Assembly: GCF_014655955.1 (NCBI RefSeq)
Contig: NZ_BNBO01000020.1
Coordinates: 32,276 to 96,275 of the forward strand
Reading direction: 5' to 3'
Length of the DNA: 64,000 nucleotides
From: Kitasatospora indigofera
Lineage (GTDB): Bacteria; Actinomycetota; Actinomycetes; Streptomycetales; Streptomycetaceae
Below, piece after piece: positions 32,140-41,589 of the stretch. Positions within the stretch are counted from its first letter, which is position 1; every line of letters begins with the position of its first letter. A model generated the notes under the pieces. The model was not told the DNA's origin and did no database searches. It was given only the letters and a program-made list of their open reading frames with translations. The translations under genes were made by a program, and so were the position numbers.

Positions 32140-33198
32140 TCACGGCTCCGCCCGGAACTCCTGCGGCGTGCGGCCAAAGCGTGCACGGAACCGCCGGCTC
32201 AGGTGCGGGTGGTCGGCGAAGCCCGCCGCCGCCGCGATCTCGGCCAGCGGCAGGCCGGTCCGCCGGATCAGCCGTGCCGCGACGTCCAGCCGGACGGCCG
32301 TCAGTTCGCCCTGGAAGGTTCGGCCGGCCCGGCCCAGGGCCCGCTGGAGCGAACGCGGTGCCAGGCCCAACTCCGCCGCCATGTCCGCCAGTCGCCAGGC
32401 CCTGGCCGGATCCAGCGCCACCTCCCGGCGGACCGCCGCCGGCAGCCCGCCGGGCGGCTCCGCGGGGAGCGGCGGCCCGGCCCACTCCACCCGTCCGCCG
32501 GCCAGGCGGGGGCAGGGACGCCGCCAACCGGCCTCCAGCGGCAGCACGGCGCCGTCCTCGTCCAGCAGGACGAGCGCACAGGCGCGGCCGGTCACCAGCT
32601 CCACGCCCGCCCGGTACACCAGGCAGACGTAGAGCGTCTCCACCAGCTCGGGGACGGTCCCCAGGTCGGGGAGATGACGGATCGTCAGACTGTCGCCGGC
32701 GAGCGTCGTCCGGGTGCGGTGGCCGATGTACAGCCAGCTTTCGGCCGGACGCGCCCGCGCGACCAGCTCGGGCAGCCCGGGGGCGGTCAGCAGCTCGCGC
32801 AGCAGCGGGTCGGACGGCCGGTCGAACAGGTGGCGGGCCGCGGCGTCCACGGCTGCCGGGCCGCGGTGGTGCAGGGCGGCGAGCAGCTCGCGGTGCAGGC
32901 GTTCGGGCACCGGCCGGCCCGCGGCCAGCAGCCGCTCCGCCGCCGCGGCGGCCCGGCCGGGCGCGGACGGTTCCCCGGGCGCGGACGGCCGGGGCGAAGC
33001 AGACGGCACGGGCGAAGCGGACGGCACGGGGTGCGTGCGCAGCCCCCACAGGACGGACCCGGCCAGCGCGGGATGCACCGTGCGGGCCATCTCCCGGCCG
33101 GCCCGCGCCCGGCCACCAGCCGCCCTGCCTCCCGGCCCGCCTCCCGCACCGCCACGCGGCCCGCCGCCGCCCGCCCCGCCACCGTCCGGTACCGCCAT
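32140..33198 (-). CDS. AraC family transcriptional regulator
   Basis: About 352 residues from ATG 33198. The C-terminal 100 residues form a typical AraC/XylS double helix-turn-helix: LADMAAELGLAPRSLQRAL and LPLAEIAAAAGFADHPHLSRRFRARFGRTPQEFR. The region before it (about residues 90-250) is an AraC_binding_2-like sensor domain. The first 85 residues are Gly/Ala/Pro-rich and poorly conserved-looking, so a start at ATG 33090 is possible. It is divergent from the SDR gene and may regulate it. Confidence 0.85.
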   Translation of the reverse strand: MAVPDGGGAGGGGPRGGAGGGPGGRAAGGRARAGREMARTVHPALAGSVLWGLRTHPVPSASPVPSASPRPSAPGEPSAPGRAAAAAERLLAAGRPVPERLHRELLAALHHRGPAAVDAAARHLFDRPSDPLLRELLTAPGLPELVARARPAESWLYIGHRTRTTLAGDSLTIRHLPDLGTVPELVETLYVCLVYRAGVELVTGRACALVLLDEDGAVLPLEAGWRRPCPRLAGGRVEWAGPPLPAEPPGGLPAAVRREVALDPARAWRLADMAAELGLAPRSLQRALGRAGRTFQGELTAVRLDVAARLIRRTGLPLAEIAAAAGFADHPHLSRRFRARFGRTPQEFRAEP

Positions 33199-33247
33199 GG
33201 CGCGATCGTACAAGTGCGGCCCCGCCGGGCGGGCCAGGGTGTGGCGC

Positions 33248-34000
33248 ATGCACATGAACGTGAGGGAACAACGCATTCTGGTCACCGGCGGGACCAGCGG
33301 AGTCGGCCGGGCGCTGGCCGCCGCCCTGGCCAGCGGGGGCGCCGAGGTGGTCACCTGCGGCCGGCGGGAGGGACCGGCCGCGGGCCCCGGTGCGAGGATC
33401 CACCATCTGACCGCCGACCTCGCGGTGCCGGGTGAGGCCGCCCGGGTGGTCCACCGGGCCGCCGAGCGCCTCGGCGGCCTGGACGTGGTGGTGGCCAACG
33501 CCGGAGTCCAGCACCTGGTCACCCTCACCGGCGGGCCCGACCCCGAGGTGCTGGCCCTGGCCCGGCAGGAGATCGCGGTCAACCTGACCTCGGTGGTCGA
33601 ACTGGCGCCCGCTGCCTGGCCGCACCTCGCCGCCGCCGGCCGCCCGGCCGCGTTCGTCGGGGTGACCTCGGGTCTGGCCTACGCGCCCAAGCGAAGCGCG
33701 CCGGTCTACTGCGCCGGCAAGGCCGGCCTGCACATCCTGCTGGAGTCGCTGCGGCACCAGGCGCGCGCGGACACCCCGCTCGTCCGGGTCCAGGAGGTGG
33801 TGCTCCCGCTGGTCGACACGGCCATGACGGCCGGACGCGAGGGCCCGGCCCGCAAGATCTCGCCGGAGGCGGCGGCGCGGGCCGTCGTCCGCGGACTCGG
33901 AGGCGGCCGGGCCGTCGTGCCGGTCGGTGCCGCCCGCGTGCTGCTCCCGCTGGTGCGGCTCTGCCCGCCGGTGGCCGAGCGGATCCTGCGCGACGGCTAG
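33248..34000 (+). CDS. short-chain dehydrogenase/reductase (SDR)
   Basis: 250 residues of classical SDR: the cofactor motif TGGTSGVGRAL near residue 11, NAG in VVVANAGVQ near 82, Ser in GVTSGLAY near 140 and YxxxK as YCAGK near 155. The DltE-like subfamily is suggested by LLESLRHQ and the C-terminal ISPEAAARAVVRGL. ATG 33248 and ATG 33254 are both usable. It is divergent from the AraC regulator by 49 bp. Substrate unknown. Confidence 0.88.
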   Translation: MHMNVREQRILVTGGTSGVGRALAAALASGGAEVVTCGRREGPAAGPGARIHHLTADLAVPGEAARVVHRAAERLGGLDVVVANAGVQHLVTLTGGPDPEVLALARQEIAVNLTSVVELAPAAWPHLAAAGRPAAFVGVTSGLAYAPKRSAPVYCAGKAGLHILLESLRHQARADTPLVRVQEVVLPLVDTAMTAGREGPARKISPEAAARAVVRGLGGGRAVVPVGAARVLLPLVRLCPPVAERILRDG

Positions 34001-34067
34001 CAAGGCAGGGGCGTGGACCACCCGGAGGGCACGACGGCGCAGGGGGCACGACGGCTCGAAGGACGCC

Positions 34068-34097
34068 GCGGTGACCGGTGCGGGCGCCGGTCACCGC
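34068..34097. terminator. bidirectional terminator between SDR and GntR genes
   Basis: A perfect 11-bp stem (GCGGTGACCGG / CCGGTCACCGC) with an 8-base loop lies between two convergent genes, just beyond the GntR stop at 34104. Confidence 0.75.
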
Positions 34098-34103
34098 GCC
34101 CGG

Positions 34104-34769
34104 TCACTCCTGGTCGGCCACCTCGTGGTCCGCCTGCGCGCTGATGTGGGCCTTGGCCGCCCGGGCCGCCGCCTCGGGGTCGCGGCGGCGGAGCGCGGCG
34201 ATGATCTCCTCGTGCTCGGCGATGACCCGCGCCCAGTTCTCGGGGTCGGCCGGCACCGTGATCCGGTGCCGGCGGACGGTCAGCAGCAGTTGGTCGGTCA
34301 GTTCGGCCAGGACGCGGTAGCCGGCCGCCTCGGCCAGGACCCGGTGGAAGTCGGAGTTGAGTTCCGGCAGCTTCTGGAACGAACGCGTCCCGAGGCGGCC
34401 GCGCATCTGCTGCTGGACGGCCTCCAGCTCGGCCAGCCGGGCATCGGTGATCCGCTCGGCCGCGAGGCCGGCGACCAGCCCCTCGATCGCCTCGCGGGCC
34501 AGGAATACCCCGCGCATCTCGGCCGCGTCCACCTGCGCGACGGTCACCCCGGAGTGGACCCGGGACACCACCAGTCCGTCCGCCTCCAGCCGCTTCACGG
34601 CCTCCCGGATGGGGATCTTGCTCACGCCGAGGTTGCGGGCGAGCTCATCCATGTTGATCCGCTCGCCCGGCTTGAGATCACCTTCGGCAATGGCAGCGCG
34701 CAGGCTGTCGTAGACGAGGTCAGCCTTGCTCTTCACCACGGGCAGCCGCGCCCAGTTCGCCTGTGTCAC
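34104..34769 (-). CDS. GntR family regulator, FCD domain (paralogue 1)
   Basis: 221 residues. The N-terminal winged helix is clear (ERINMDELARNLGVSKIPIREAVKRLEADGLV, about residues 35-70, quoted in part by family match), and the C-terminal FCD ligand domain is all-helical with the ELNSDFHRVLAEAAG and AEHEEIIAALRRRD His/Asp metal-site segments. It is about 70 percent identical by eye to the regulator at 53655-54335. Start GTG 34769 aligns with the paralogue's N-terminus. An operator copy lies immediately upstream, so it is probably autoregulated. Confidence 0.88.
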   Translation of the reverse strand: MTQANWARLPVVKSKADLVYDSLRAAIAEGDLKPGERINMDELARNLGVSKIPIREAVKRLEADGLVVSRVHSGVTVAQVDAAEMRGVFLAREAIEGLVAGLAAERITDARLAELEAVQQQMRGRLGTRSFQKLPELNSDFHRVLAEAAGYRVLAELTDQLLLTVRRHRITVPADPENWARVIAEHEEIIAALRRRDPEAAARAAKAHISAQADHEVADQE

Positions 34770-34777
34770 CCCTTCAT

Positions 34778-34792
34778 CGTATGCGATATGCC
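34778..34792. promoter_or_regulatory. GntR/FCD-type operator, copy 1
   Basis: CGTATGCGATATGCC matches the left half and centre of CGTATGCGATATACG, the best palindromic copy in the locus, with two mismatches in the last four bases. It lies 9 bp upstream of the GntR paralogue 1 start. Confidence 0.65.
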
Positions 34793-34867
34793 CGGGACGG
34801 CGAAGAGCGGGCCGCCCGCCACGCGGCGGAGCGGTGGCCGGCCACGTACCGCCCCGGTCCGGCCCTC

Positions 34868-35275
34868 CGATCGAATCGCACCGGAGCGGGCCGGTCGGGT
34901 GGAGGCACTCGAACCCGTTGCTGAAGACCGGCCGGCCGAGTGCGCCCGAGGTGTGGTCACCGGTGACCTCCTCGTCGGCGTAGGTGCCGACCCGGTGGTA
35001 GGTCCACGCGTCGACGTGGCGCAGCGCCTGCGCGTCCGCGACGAGCGCCCTGCCGCGGTCGCCGCTCCGACCGCCGCGCCCTTGACGGCCCGAAGGGCCC
35101 CGTCGAAGCGGATGGCGCAGCTGCCCGGGTCGAGGCCCGCCGCCCGCGCGGCGGCCGGGCCTGACAGTGGGGCGGAGGCCAGGGCGGAGGCCAGGGCGGA
35201 GGCCAGGGCGGCGCCGCCGGCGGCGGCACCGCGCAGCAGGCACCTTCGGCTGACGCGGCTCGGTTCGGGGTGCAT
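34868..35275 (-). pseudogene. decayed, internally deleted copy of the secreted GH-A glycosidase
   Basis: From ATG 35275 the reading begins with a Tat-type signal (SRVSRRCLLRGAAAGGAA) and CAIRFDGALRAVKG, parallel to RRSVLRGLLAAGAAA and YAIRFDQAAKQTIAG of the intact gene at 45328-46815. The frame then shifts, and the next recognisable piece is VDAWTYHRVGTYADE...GRPVFSNGFECLHP, matching VDAWTFHKIGTDSTD...GRPVFNNEFEYLGG. About 220 residues between the two, including the acid/base Glu, are missing, and the C-terminal third is absent. The nucleophile Glu of NNEFEY reads Gly in SNGFEC. Not functional. Confidence 0.8.
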
Positions 35276-35312
35276 GGCTGGGCCTCCTGGGTGGGCGGGG
35301 GTGAAGCGGAGG

Positions 35313-35357
35313 GGCGGGACGGGACGAGGCGGGACGGGACGAGGCGGGACGGGACGG
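35313..35357. repeat. 15-bp tandem repeat, three copies
   Basis: GGCGGGACGGGACGA is repeated three times (35313, 35328, 35343; last base of the third differs) just upstream of the glycosidase pseudogene start. Similar GGGACGGG-type repeats occur near 6700-6775. Confidence 0.8.
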
Positions 35358-35436
35358 CCGACTGCCGGGCCACCGGAGCACGGGCACTCGGGGCAGCGCG
35401 GCCGGGCCGGCCGCCGGGCCGCCAAACGCGGATAAA

Positions 35437-35451
35437 GGTATGCGATATAAG
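35437..35451. promoter_or_regulatory. GntR/FCD-type operator, copy 2
   Basis: GGTATGCGATATAAG keeps the GTAT-GCGAT-ATA core of the operator. It is between the glycosidase pseudogene (minus) and the GH97 gene (plus, 340 bp away), and probably once controlled the former. Confidence 0.65.
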
Positions 35452-35790
35452 ACACGAGTGCCAGAGGTGGAGACTGTTGACATCTGAGGGATTAACAAGT
35501 TTCCTATGTCGCATCGCGTTTGGCTTCGTTGGAATGCGACCGTACGGCGAGGTCACCATCACGCGGACGAGCGCCGGCCTGATCACGGCCGCCCCGGACA
35601 CCGGGCGTCGGCCCCCAGGAGTCCGGCGGCCCGGCATCGGCACGCACCTCCGGGTCGCCCCCTGATGCACCTCCGCCGCTTCCTGCCCGTCGCATAGCCC
35701 ACCCCGCAGCCGGCCACCACGGCACCCACCCCCGCCCGCCACCCCGGGCCGCCGCCACCGCCTGCCGGGAACGGAAGAAGGGACACCCCC

Positions 35791-38049
35791 ATGCAGCACA
35801 CCACCGGCCGCGACCTCACGGTCGCGGCCACCCTGCTGGCCCTCACGGCCGGCCTCGGCGCCACCGCCACCGGCCCGGCCTCGGCCGCGACCCCGGGCAG
35901 TTGGACGTCCGTCCAGCCCGGCGCACCGAGCGGTTGCGACGGCGTGCGCGCCACCGTCGCGCTCGACGCCGCCGGCACCCCCACCCTCGGCGCCGCCTGG
36001 GACTGCAAGCAGGTCCTGAACCCCGCGCCGATCGGCCTGGTCACCAGCACCACCGACTTCAGCACCGGCCTGGACTTCGTCAGCCGCTCCGACGAGACGG
36101 TGAACGCGACGTACGAGACCACCACCGGCAACGCCCGCACCCGCACCCGCACCGCGACGGAGACCCGGCTGGTCTTCGCCAAGGGCGCCGAGCGGATCAC
36201 CGTGCACGTGCGCACCTCCCCGGACGGGGTGGCGCTGCGCTACGAGCTCCCGGCCGGGGCGACCGTGCTGCGCGAAGCCACCTCGTTCGAGCTCCCGGCC
36301 GACGCGCAGCTCAGCCGCGAGGTGTTCGGCGCCGCACACGAGAGCGTGTACAGCACGTCGGCGGTGTCCGCGGTGGCGAGCGGTGAGTACGGGATGAGCA
36401 TGTTCGGGCAGCTCTCCAACGGCGCCCGCGTCCTGCTCTCCGAGTCCGGCGTGGACGGGGGCTACTCCGGCGGGCGGTTCACCCACGCCCAGGGTGACGG
36501 GCGCTTCACGGTGAAGCTCGCGGACGCCCAGGTGGTCCGCACCGCCGCGTTCACCACCCCGTGGCGGGTCGCCGCGATCGGCAGCACCGCGACCGTCGTG
36601 GAGTCGACGCTGGAGGACGACGTCGCGCCGCCGTCCAGGATCGCCGACACCTCGTGGATCAAGCCCGGCATCGCCGCCTGGCCGTGGTTCGACGGCGGGA
36701 AGGCCACCCAGTCGGACCTCACCAAGCTCAAGTCCTGGGCGGACTACGCCTCTTCGCAGGGCTGGCCCTACCTGCTGGTCGACGACGGCTGGAAGGGCGT
36801 CACCTGGATGCCCGAGCTGGTCTCCTACGCGCAGGCCCGCGGCGTGAAGATCATGCTCTGGTACCACTGGCAGGACCTCGACACCGCGGCCGAGCGCGAC
36901 GCCGAGTTCACCAGGCTCAACCAGTGGGGCGTCGCCGGCGTGAAGATGGACTTCATGGGCTCCGAGACCCAGGCGCGCCAGCAGTGGTACGACGAGGCGC
37001 TCGCCGCCGCGGCCGGCCACAAGCTGATGGTGGACCTGCACGGCTCCCGCCTGCCGGTCGGTGTCTTCCGCACCTGGCCGAACGTCCTGACCATGGAAGC
37101 CGTGCGCGGCGAGGAGTACAGCACCGGCCGGACCATCGGCCACGTCACCGCCGTCCCGTTCACCCGCGGCGCGCTCGGCGCCGCCGACTACTCGCCGATG
37201 AGCTTCCAGCGCGCCAACCCCGACAGCGACGGCGCCGAACTCGCCCTCGGCGTCCTCTACGAGAGCGCCCTGATGCTGCCCGGCAGCAAGGTCTCCGACT
37301 ACCAGGCCCGCCCCGAGGCCCAGCGCTGGATGCGCCAGCTGCCCACCGTCTGGGACGAGACCCGGTTCGTCCAGGGCGACCCGGTCGGCGGCGCGGTCAT
37401 GGCCCGGCGCAACGGCGACCGCTGGTTCGTCGGCGCGATGACCGGCGCCGGCGCCGGCACCGTCGCGTACCCGACCGCCTTCCTCGGCAGCGGCAGCTGG
37501 CACGCGGAGATCACCACCGACGGCCCGGGCGGCCTCGTCCGCACCAGCCGCGTGATCCGGGCCGGCGACACGCTGAGCGTCCCGGCCGTCTCGCACGGCG
37601 GCCACGTCGTCAAGCTCACCCGGGTCGCGGCCCTGCCCGCCGGCAACCGCACCGTCAAGGTCGCGGGCGGCACCGACGCGGTCGCCGTCGACGGCGCGGC
37701 CGGCTGCGGCGTGCCGGTCGTCCGGGCCCCGGGCGACGGCAGCAGCACCCGGAGCTTCGAGCTCAAGCCCCTCGGCGACGGCTACCTCCGCATCGTCAAC
37801 CAGGCCAGCGGCGAGGACGTGGTCGTGCTCGGCGCCTCGCGGAACGCCGGCGCCAAGATCGTCCAGTGCGTGTACGCGCCCGGCGAGAAGACCAACGACG
37901 AGTGGCTCGCCGAGGACGCCGGCAGCGGGAACGTCCGCTTCGCCAACCGCTACAGCGGCCTCTACCTGACCGCCTCCGCGACGCAGGGCGGGCAGTTCGA
38001 ACAGCGGCCGTACGACGGCTCCGGGCGCCAGCTGTTCACCGTGTCCTGA
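35791..38049 (+). CDS. secreted glycoside hydrolase family 97 enzyme with C-terminal ricin-type domain
   Basis: A 752-residue extracellular glycosidase. A Sec signal peptide ends ASA-A near residue 32. The GH97 N-terminal beta-sandwich (about 40-270) is followed by the (beta/alpha)8 barrel with WPYLLVDDGWKGV, IMLWYHWQDL and VKMDFMGSETQ. Asp387 in the last motif sits where retaining GH97 enzymes carry their Asp nucleophile. The C-terminal 130 residues resemble a ricin-type lectin repeat (GYLRIVNQASGEDV, NRYSGLYLTASA). Retaining GH97 members act on alpha-galactosides or beta-L-arabinopyranosides. The location in the sugar-acid regulon fits release of galactose- or arabinose-type sugars; the exact substrate is inference. 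Confidence 0.88.
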   Translation: MQHTTGRDLTVAATLLALTAGLGATATGPASAATPGSWTSVQPGAPSGCDGVRATVALDAAGTPTLGAAWDCKQVLNPAPIGLVTSTTDFSTGLDFVSRSDETVNATYETTTGNARTRTRTATETRLVFAKGAERITVHVRTSPDGVALRYELPAGATVLREATSFELPADAQLSREVFGAAHESVYSTSAVSAVASGEYGMSMFGQLSNGARVLLSESGVDGGYSGGRFTHAQGDGRFTVKLADAQVVRTAAFTTPWRVAAIGSTATVVESTLEDDVAPPSRIADTSWIKPGIAAWPWFDGGKATQSDLTKLKSWADYASSQGWPYLLVDDGWKGVTWMPELVSYAQARGVKIMLWYHWQDLDTAAERDAEFTRLNQWGVAGVKMDFMGSETQARQQWYDEALAAAAGHKLMVDLHGSRLPVGVFRTWPNVLTMEAVRGEEYSTGRTIGHVTAVPFTRGALGAADYSPMSFQRANPDSDGAELALGVLYESALMLPGSKVSDYQARPEAQRWMRQLPTVWDETRFVQGDPVGGAVMARRNGDRWFVGAMTGAGAGTVAYPTAFLGSGSWHAEITTDGPGGLVRTSRVIRAGDTLSVPAVSHGGHVVKLTRVAALPAGNRTVKVAGGTDAVAVDGAAGCGVPVVRAPGDGSSTRSFELKPLGDGYLRIVNQASGEDVVVLGASRNAGAKIVQCVYAPGEKTNDEWLAEDAGSGNVRFANRYSGLYLTASATQGGQFEQRPYDGSGRQLFTVS

Positions 38050-38605
38050 GCCCGGCCGGCCGGTGGTGGGGCGGGCCCGGCCCACCACCGGCCGGATCGT
38101 CCCCCACCGCGCCCGGCGGGGCTGGCCGTTGCCCGCCGGCCCCGCCCCCGCGCCCACCGTCCCCTCGTCCGCCGTCCCCTCGTCCGTCCTGCCGTCGACC
38201 TGCCCGGCGGGCGTGGCGACGCCCGTCGACCCGGTGCCCGCGGGCTCCGCGTCGGTGGACCGGACGACGACGGGCCGGCTCCCGGCGAGGGGACCGGGAC
38301 CGAGCCCGCCGGCGGCGAGGAGGCCGGCGAGTAGCCGCTCGGACGCCCTCCCGCGGCGGGCGGGCCGGCCCCACCCGGTCCGCCCGCCCGTGCGCGACCC
38401 GGCCCGCCGCCGGAAGATCGAAGGGTGCACCCGGGGCACGGGCCGGACCGCACCCCGTGGTGGCGGCCCCGACCGGGCCCCGTCAGGACGGGACCACGAC
38501 CGGACGGGACCACGACGTCGGAACACCGGCCCGGGGACTAGGTTGGGCCCCGGGTGTCCGGCCCCTCTCCGGCGCACCGGCACCGAGACAGGGTGAGGTC
38601 GGCCA
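38050..38605. other. 556-bp GC-rich intergenic stretch
   Basis: No credible gene; all frames are low-complexity Pro/Ala/Arg sequence. It contains a 16-bp tandem duplication (38486-38516). The promoter of the LAL regulator must lie here, but no clear -10/-35 pair stands out. Confidence 0.5.
38486..38516. repeat. tandem duplication GGACGGGACCACGAC x2
   Basis: The 15-mer GGACGGGACCACGAC occurs at 38486 and 38502, separated by one C, about 90-120 bp upstream of the LAL regulator start. A direct-repeat regulator site is possible. Confidence 0.55.
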
Positions 38606-41455
38606 ATGGCAGTCGCACGGAACGGCCAGCGGAGCCCGGGCGCCCCCGGCGTACCCGCGTTCGTCGGACGGGCGCGTGAGCTCGCCGTCCTGCTCAGCGC
38701 CGCCCGGTCGCGGCCGTCCGTGCTCCTGGTCGAGGGCCCGGCCGGGATCGGCAAGTCACGGCTGGCCGCCGAGGCGTCGGCCGTCCTGGCGGCCGAGGGG
38801 GTCCGGGTGCTGACCGGCGACTGCCACCCGCTGCGCGAGCCGCTCGCGTACGGGCCCGTGATCGAGGCCCTGCGCGACATCGGCGCATGGCTGCCCCCCA
38901 CGGGCTGGAACCTGGGGGCGTCGGCCGGCTGGCTGGCGGCGCTGCTGCCCGACCTGGCCGACCGGCTGCCCGCCCCGCCGGGGCCCGCGGCCGGGCCGGT
39001 GCCGCCCCGCCACCAGATCGCCCAGGCCGTCCGCACCGTCCTGGCCGCGGTCGCCCCGGCGCTGCTGGTGATCGAGGACGTGCACTGGGCGGACGAGGCC
39101 ACCCGCGAGCTGCTCCTGCTGCTGGGACGCGACCTCCCCCGGGACGTCGCCCTGCTGCTGACCTACCGCGCCGAGGACGTGCCCGGCCGCGGCCCGCTGC
39201 TCGGAGTGGCCTTCCGCCGCCCGCCGAACACGAGCGGCGCCGAGCTGTCGCTGGGGCCGCTGACCGAGCAGGACGTCGCGGACATGGCCCGCTCGGTGCT
39301 CGGCCCGGCGGCCACCCCCGTCCTGGTCCGGGCGCTGTACAGCCGTAGCGAGGGGCTGGCCCTGGTGGCGGAGGAGGACCTGATCACCGTGCGCGACCAC
39401 CAGGGCGGCGAGCCGAGCGGGGTGCCGCGCAGCCTGCGGGAGGTGTTCGCCGAGCGGGTGGAGCGGCTGCCGCCGGAGGCGGTCGCCCTGGCCGACGTCG
39501 CCGCCGTGCTGGAGGTGCCGGTCTCCGAGGGCCTGCTCGGCTCCACCGCCGCGCTCGAACCGGGCCCGGCGGCCCGCGCGCTCACGGCGGCGCTGGCCGC
39601 CGGCGTGCTGCGGGAACTCGGTCCGGACAGCTACGGCTTCGCGCACGCGCTGGCCCGGCGCGCGCACTACGACAACATCCCCGGCCCCGAACGCACCCGG
39701 CTTCACCGGCACGCCCTGGCCGCGCTGCGGCGGCTGCCGAACCCGCCGCTGGTGCAGATCGCCCACCACACCCGCCTGCTCGGCGACGCCCAGGCCTGGC
39801 TCACCCACGCGCTGGCCGCCGCCGACCAGGCGGTGGAGGTCGGCGACCAGGGCACCGCGGCCACCCTGCTGCACGAGATCCTGGAGGAGCCCCGGCTGCC
39901 GCCCGAGCTGCACGCACGGGCCGCGCTCTCGTTGGCCCGGATCGCCTGGGACGCCACCGAGTACACCCGGACGATCGCCACCCTGCGCCGGATCGTGGCC
40001 GGCCCCGGCCTGCCGGTCGCCACCCGCGGCGAGATCCGGCTCGACCTCGGGCTGATGCTGCTCAACCAGGCCGCCGACCCCTCCGGCGAGGGCGAGATCG
40101 AGCGGGCCGTGGCGGAGCTGGAGGCCCAGCGGCCGGAACTCGCCGCCCGTGCCATGTCGGTGCTGGCGATGTGGGAGACCAGCCGGTTCTCCGCCGCCGA
40201 GCAGCGCGCCTGGATCGACCGGGCGCAGGCGGCCCTGGCGGGCAGCGACGACCGGGCGGCGCGGGCCTCGGTGGCGGCGAACCGGATCACCCTGCTGGCC
40301 GCGATGGGGCGGCCGGAGGCCGCCGGGGAGCTGGCCGCGCTGCCGCGCGAGGACGAGGACCCGGAGGTGGTGCGGCACACCGCGCGCGCCCTGGCCAACG
40401 CCGCCGAGGTGGGGATCTGCCTCGGGCAGGACGAACGCGCCGCCCACCACACCGAGGAGTCGCTGGCCCTCGCGGAGCGCCACCACGCGCACGCCCTGAT
40501 CGTGCACTGCCGCTCCTACCGGCTGCTGCTCTCCTGGACGGCCGGCGAATGGGCCGACTGGGAGGAGCGGTACGCGGCCTTCCGCTCCGGCTACCTGGAC
40601 GAACCACTCGCGGTGGACGACCTGCTGGCCACCGTCCAGGGCATCACGGCGGCGGCCCGCGGCCGCACGGCGCGGGCCACGGAGCGTTTCGGGCGGGTGC
40701 TGGCCCGCGATCCGGCGCGCAAGAACGTGAACGCCCTGGGCGCGGCCGCCGGCCTGGCCCGCCTCCAGCTGGCCCGCGACGACGCGGAGGCGGCCTGGCG
40801 GACCGTCGCGGACTACCTGCCGCTGCTGCCGCGCAAGGAGCAGTGGGTGTACGCCTGGGACTTGGTGCCGGCCGCCGTGGAGATCGCGCTGCACCGCGGC
40901 GACCGGGCGGCGGCCGAGGACCTCGCGGCACGGCACCGGGCCGGGACGGAGGGCACCGACGCCCCCGGGGCGCAGGCCGAGGCGCTGGTCTGCCGGGGCC
41001 TGGTGCTGCGTGCGCAGGACCCGGCGGGCGCGGCCGCCGAGTTCGACCGGGCGCGCCTGCTGTGGACGGTCATCGGCCGCCCGTACCACGCCGCGCTGGC
41101 CGGCGAACAGGCCGCCCGCGCGCTCGTCGTCCTGCACGACGGCGAGGCCACCGCCCTGCTCACCGGCATCACCGAGACGCACGAGCGGCTGGGGGCCACC
41201 ACGGACGCCGCCCGGTGCCTGCGCCTGCTGCGCGACCTGGGCCAGGCCCGGCCGCGGCCGCGCGGCCGGGCGGGTTACGGCGACCGGCTCTCCCCGCGCG
41301 AGCAGCAGGTGGGGCGGCTGCTCGCGGACGGTGCCGGCAACAAGGAGATCGCGGCGGTCCTCTTCCTCTCCCCGCGGACCGTGGAGCAGCACGTCGCCAA
41401 GGTGCTGCGCAAGCTCGGCTGCACCCGGGACGAGGTGCGGGGCCGCACCTTCTGA
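38606..41455 (+). CDS. LAL-type LuxR family transcriptional regulator (AAA ATPase + HTH)
   Basis: A 949-residue regulator. An AAA-type ATPase module is at the N-terminus (Walker A GPAGIGKS near residue 44; Walker B LLVIEDVHWADE near 155), a long TPR-like helical region lies in the middle, and a LuxR helix-turn-helix is at the C-terminus (SPREQQVGRLLADGAGNKEIA, VEQHVAKVLRKLG; about residues 890-945). LAL regulators activate secondary-metabolite or sugar-utilisation genes. It sits between the GH97 gene and the ABC transporter of the sugar regulon but has no operator copy of its own, so its targets are uncertain. Confidence 0.92.
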   Translation: MAVARNGQRSPGAPGVPAFVGRARELAVLLSAARSRPSVLLVEGPAGIGKSRLAAEASAVLAAEGVRVLTGDCHPLREPLAYGPVIEALRDIGAWLPPTGWNLGASAGWLAALLPDLADRLPAPPGPAAGPVPPRHQIAQAVRTVLAAVAPALLVIEDVHWADEATRELLLLLGRDLPRDVALLLTYRAEDVPGRGPLLGVAFRRPPNTSGAELSLGPLTEQDVADMARSVLGPAATPVLVRALYSRSEGLALVAEEDLITVRDHQGGEPSGVPRSLREVFAERVERLPPEAVALADVAAVLEVPVSEGLLGSTAALEPGPAARALTAALAAGVLRELGPDSYGFAHALARRAHYDNIPGPERTRLHRHALAALRRLPNPPLVQIAHHTRLLGDAQAWLTHALAAADQAVEVGDQGTAATLLHEILEEPRLPPELHARAALSLARIAWDATEYTRTIATLRRIVAGPGLPVATRGEIRLDLGLMLLNQAADPSGEGEIERAVAELEAQRPELAARAMSVLAMWETSRFSAAEQRAWIDRAQAALAGSDDRAARASVAANRITLLAAMGRPEAAGELAALPREDEDPEVVRHTARALANAAEVGICLGQDERAAHHTEESLALAERHHAHALIVHCRSYRLLLSWTAGEWADWEERYAAFRSGYLDEPLAVDDLLATVQGITAAARGRTARATERFGRVLARDPARKNVNALGAAAGLARLQLARDDAEAAWRTVADYLPLLPRKEQWVYAWDLVPAAVEIALHRGDRAAAEDLAARHRAGTEGTDAPGAQAEALVCRGLVLRAQDPAGAAAEFDRARLLWTVIGRPYHAALAGEQAARALVVLHDGEATALLTGITETHERLGATTDAARCLRLLRDLGQARPRPRGRAGYGDRLSPREQQVGRLLADGAGNKEIAAVLFLSPRTVEQHVAKVLRKLGCTRDEVRGRTF

Positions 41456-41589
41456 GCCGGGCGCGCCGCGAGACCTGCGCTGCCGGCCCCGACGGAGTCG
41501 TACCGGGTCCCGTCGTGGCCCCCCTGTCCTGTCGCCGTCCTGCCGTGGTCCCGCCGGGTTCTGCCGGGTTCTGCTCCCGGCGCACAGAA

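Larger units (their letters stand above)
35276..35790. other. long divergent intergenic region of the GH97 gene
   Basis: Holds the tandem repeat at 35313-35357, an operator copy at 35437-35451 and an AT-rich patch at about 35470-35525 that includes TTGACA (35477-35482), a possible -35 for the GH97 gene. I see no further gene. Confidence 0.5.

Noticed and set aside
34957..39102. A 1381-residue minus-strand open frame
   Set aside because: It is antisense to GH97 and the LAL regulator and has shadow-frame composition; only its short end overlaps the glycosidase pseudogene.
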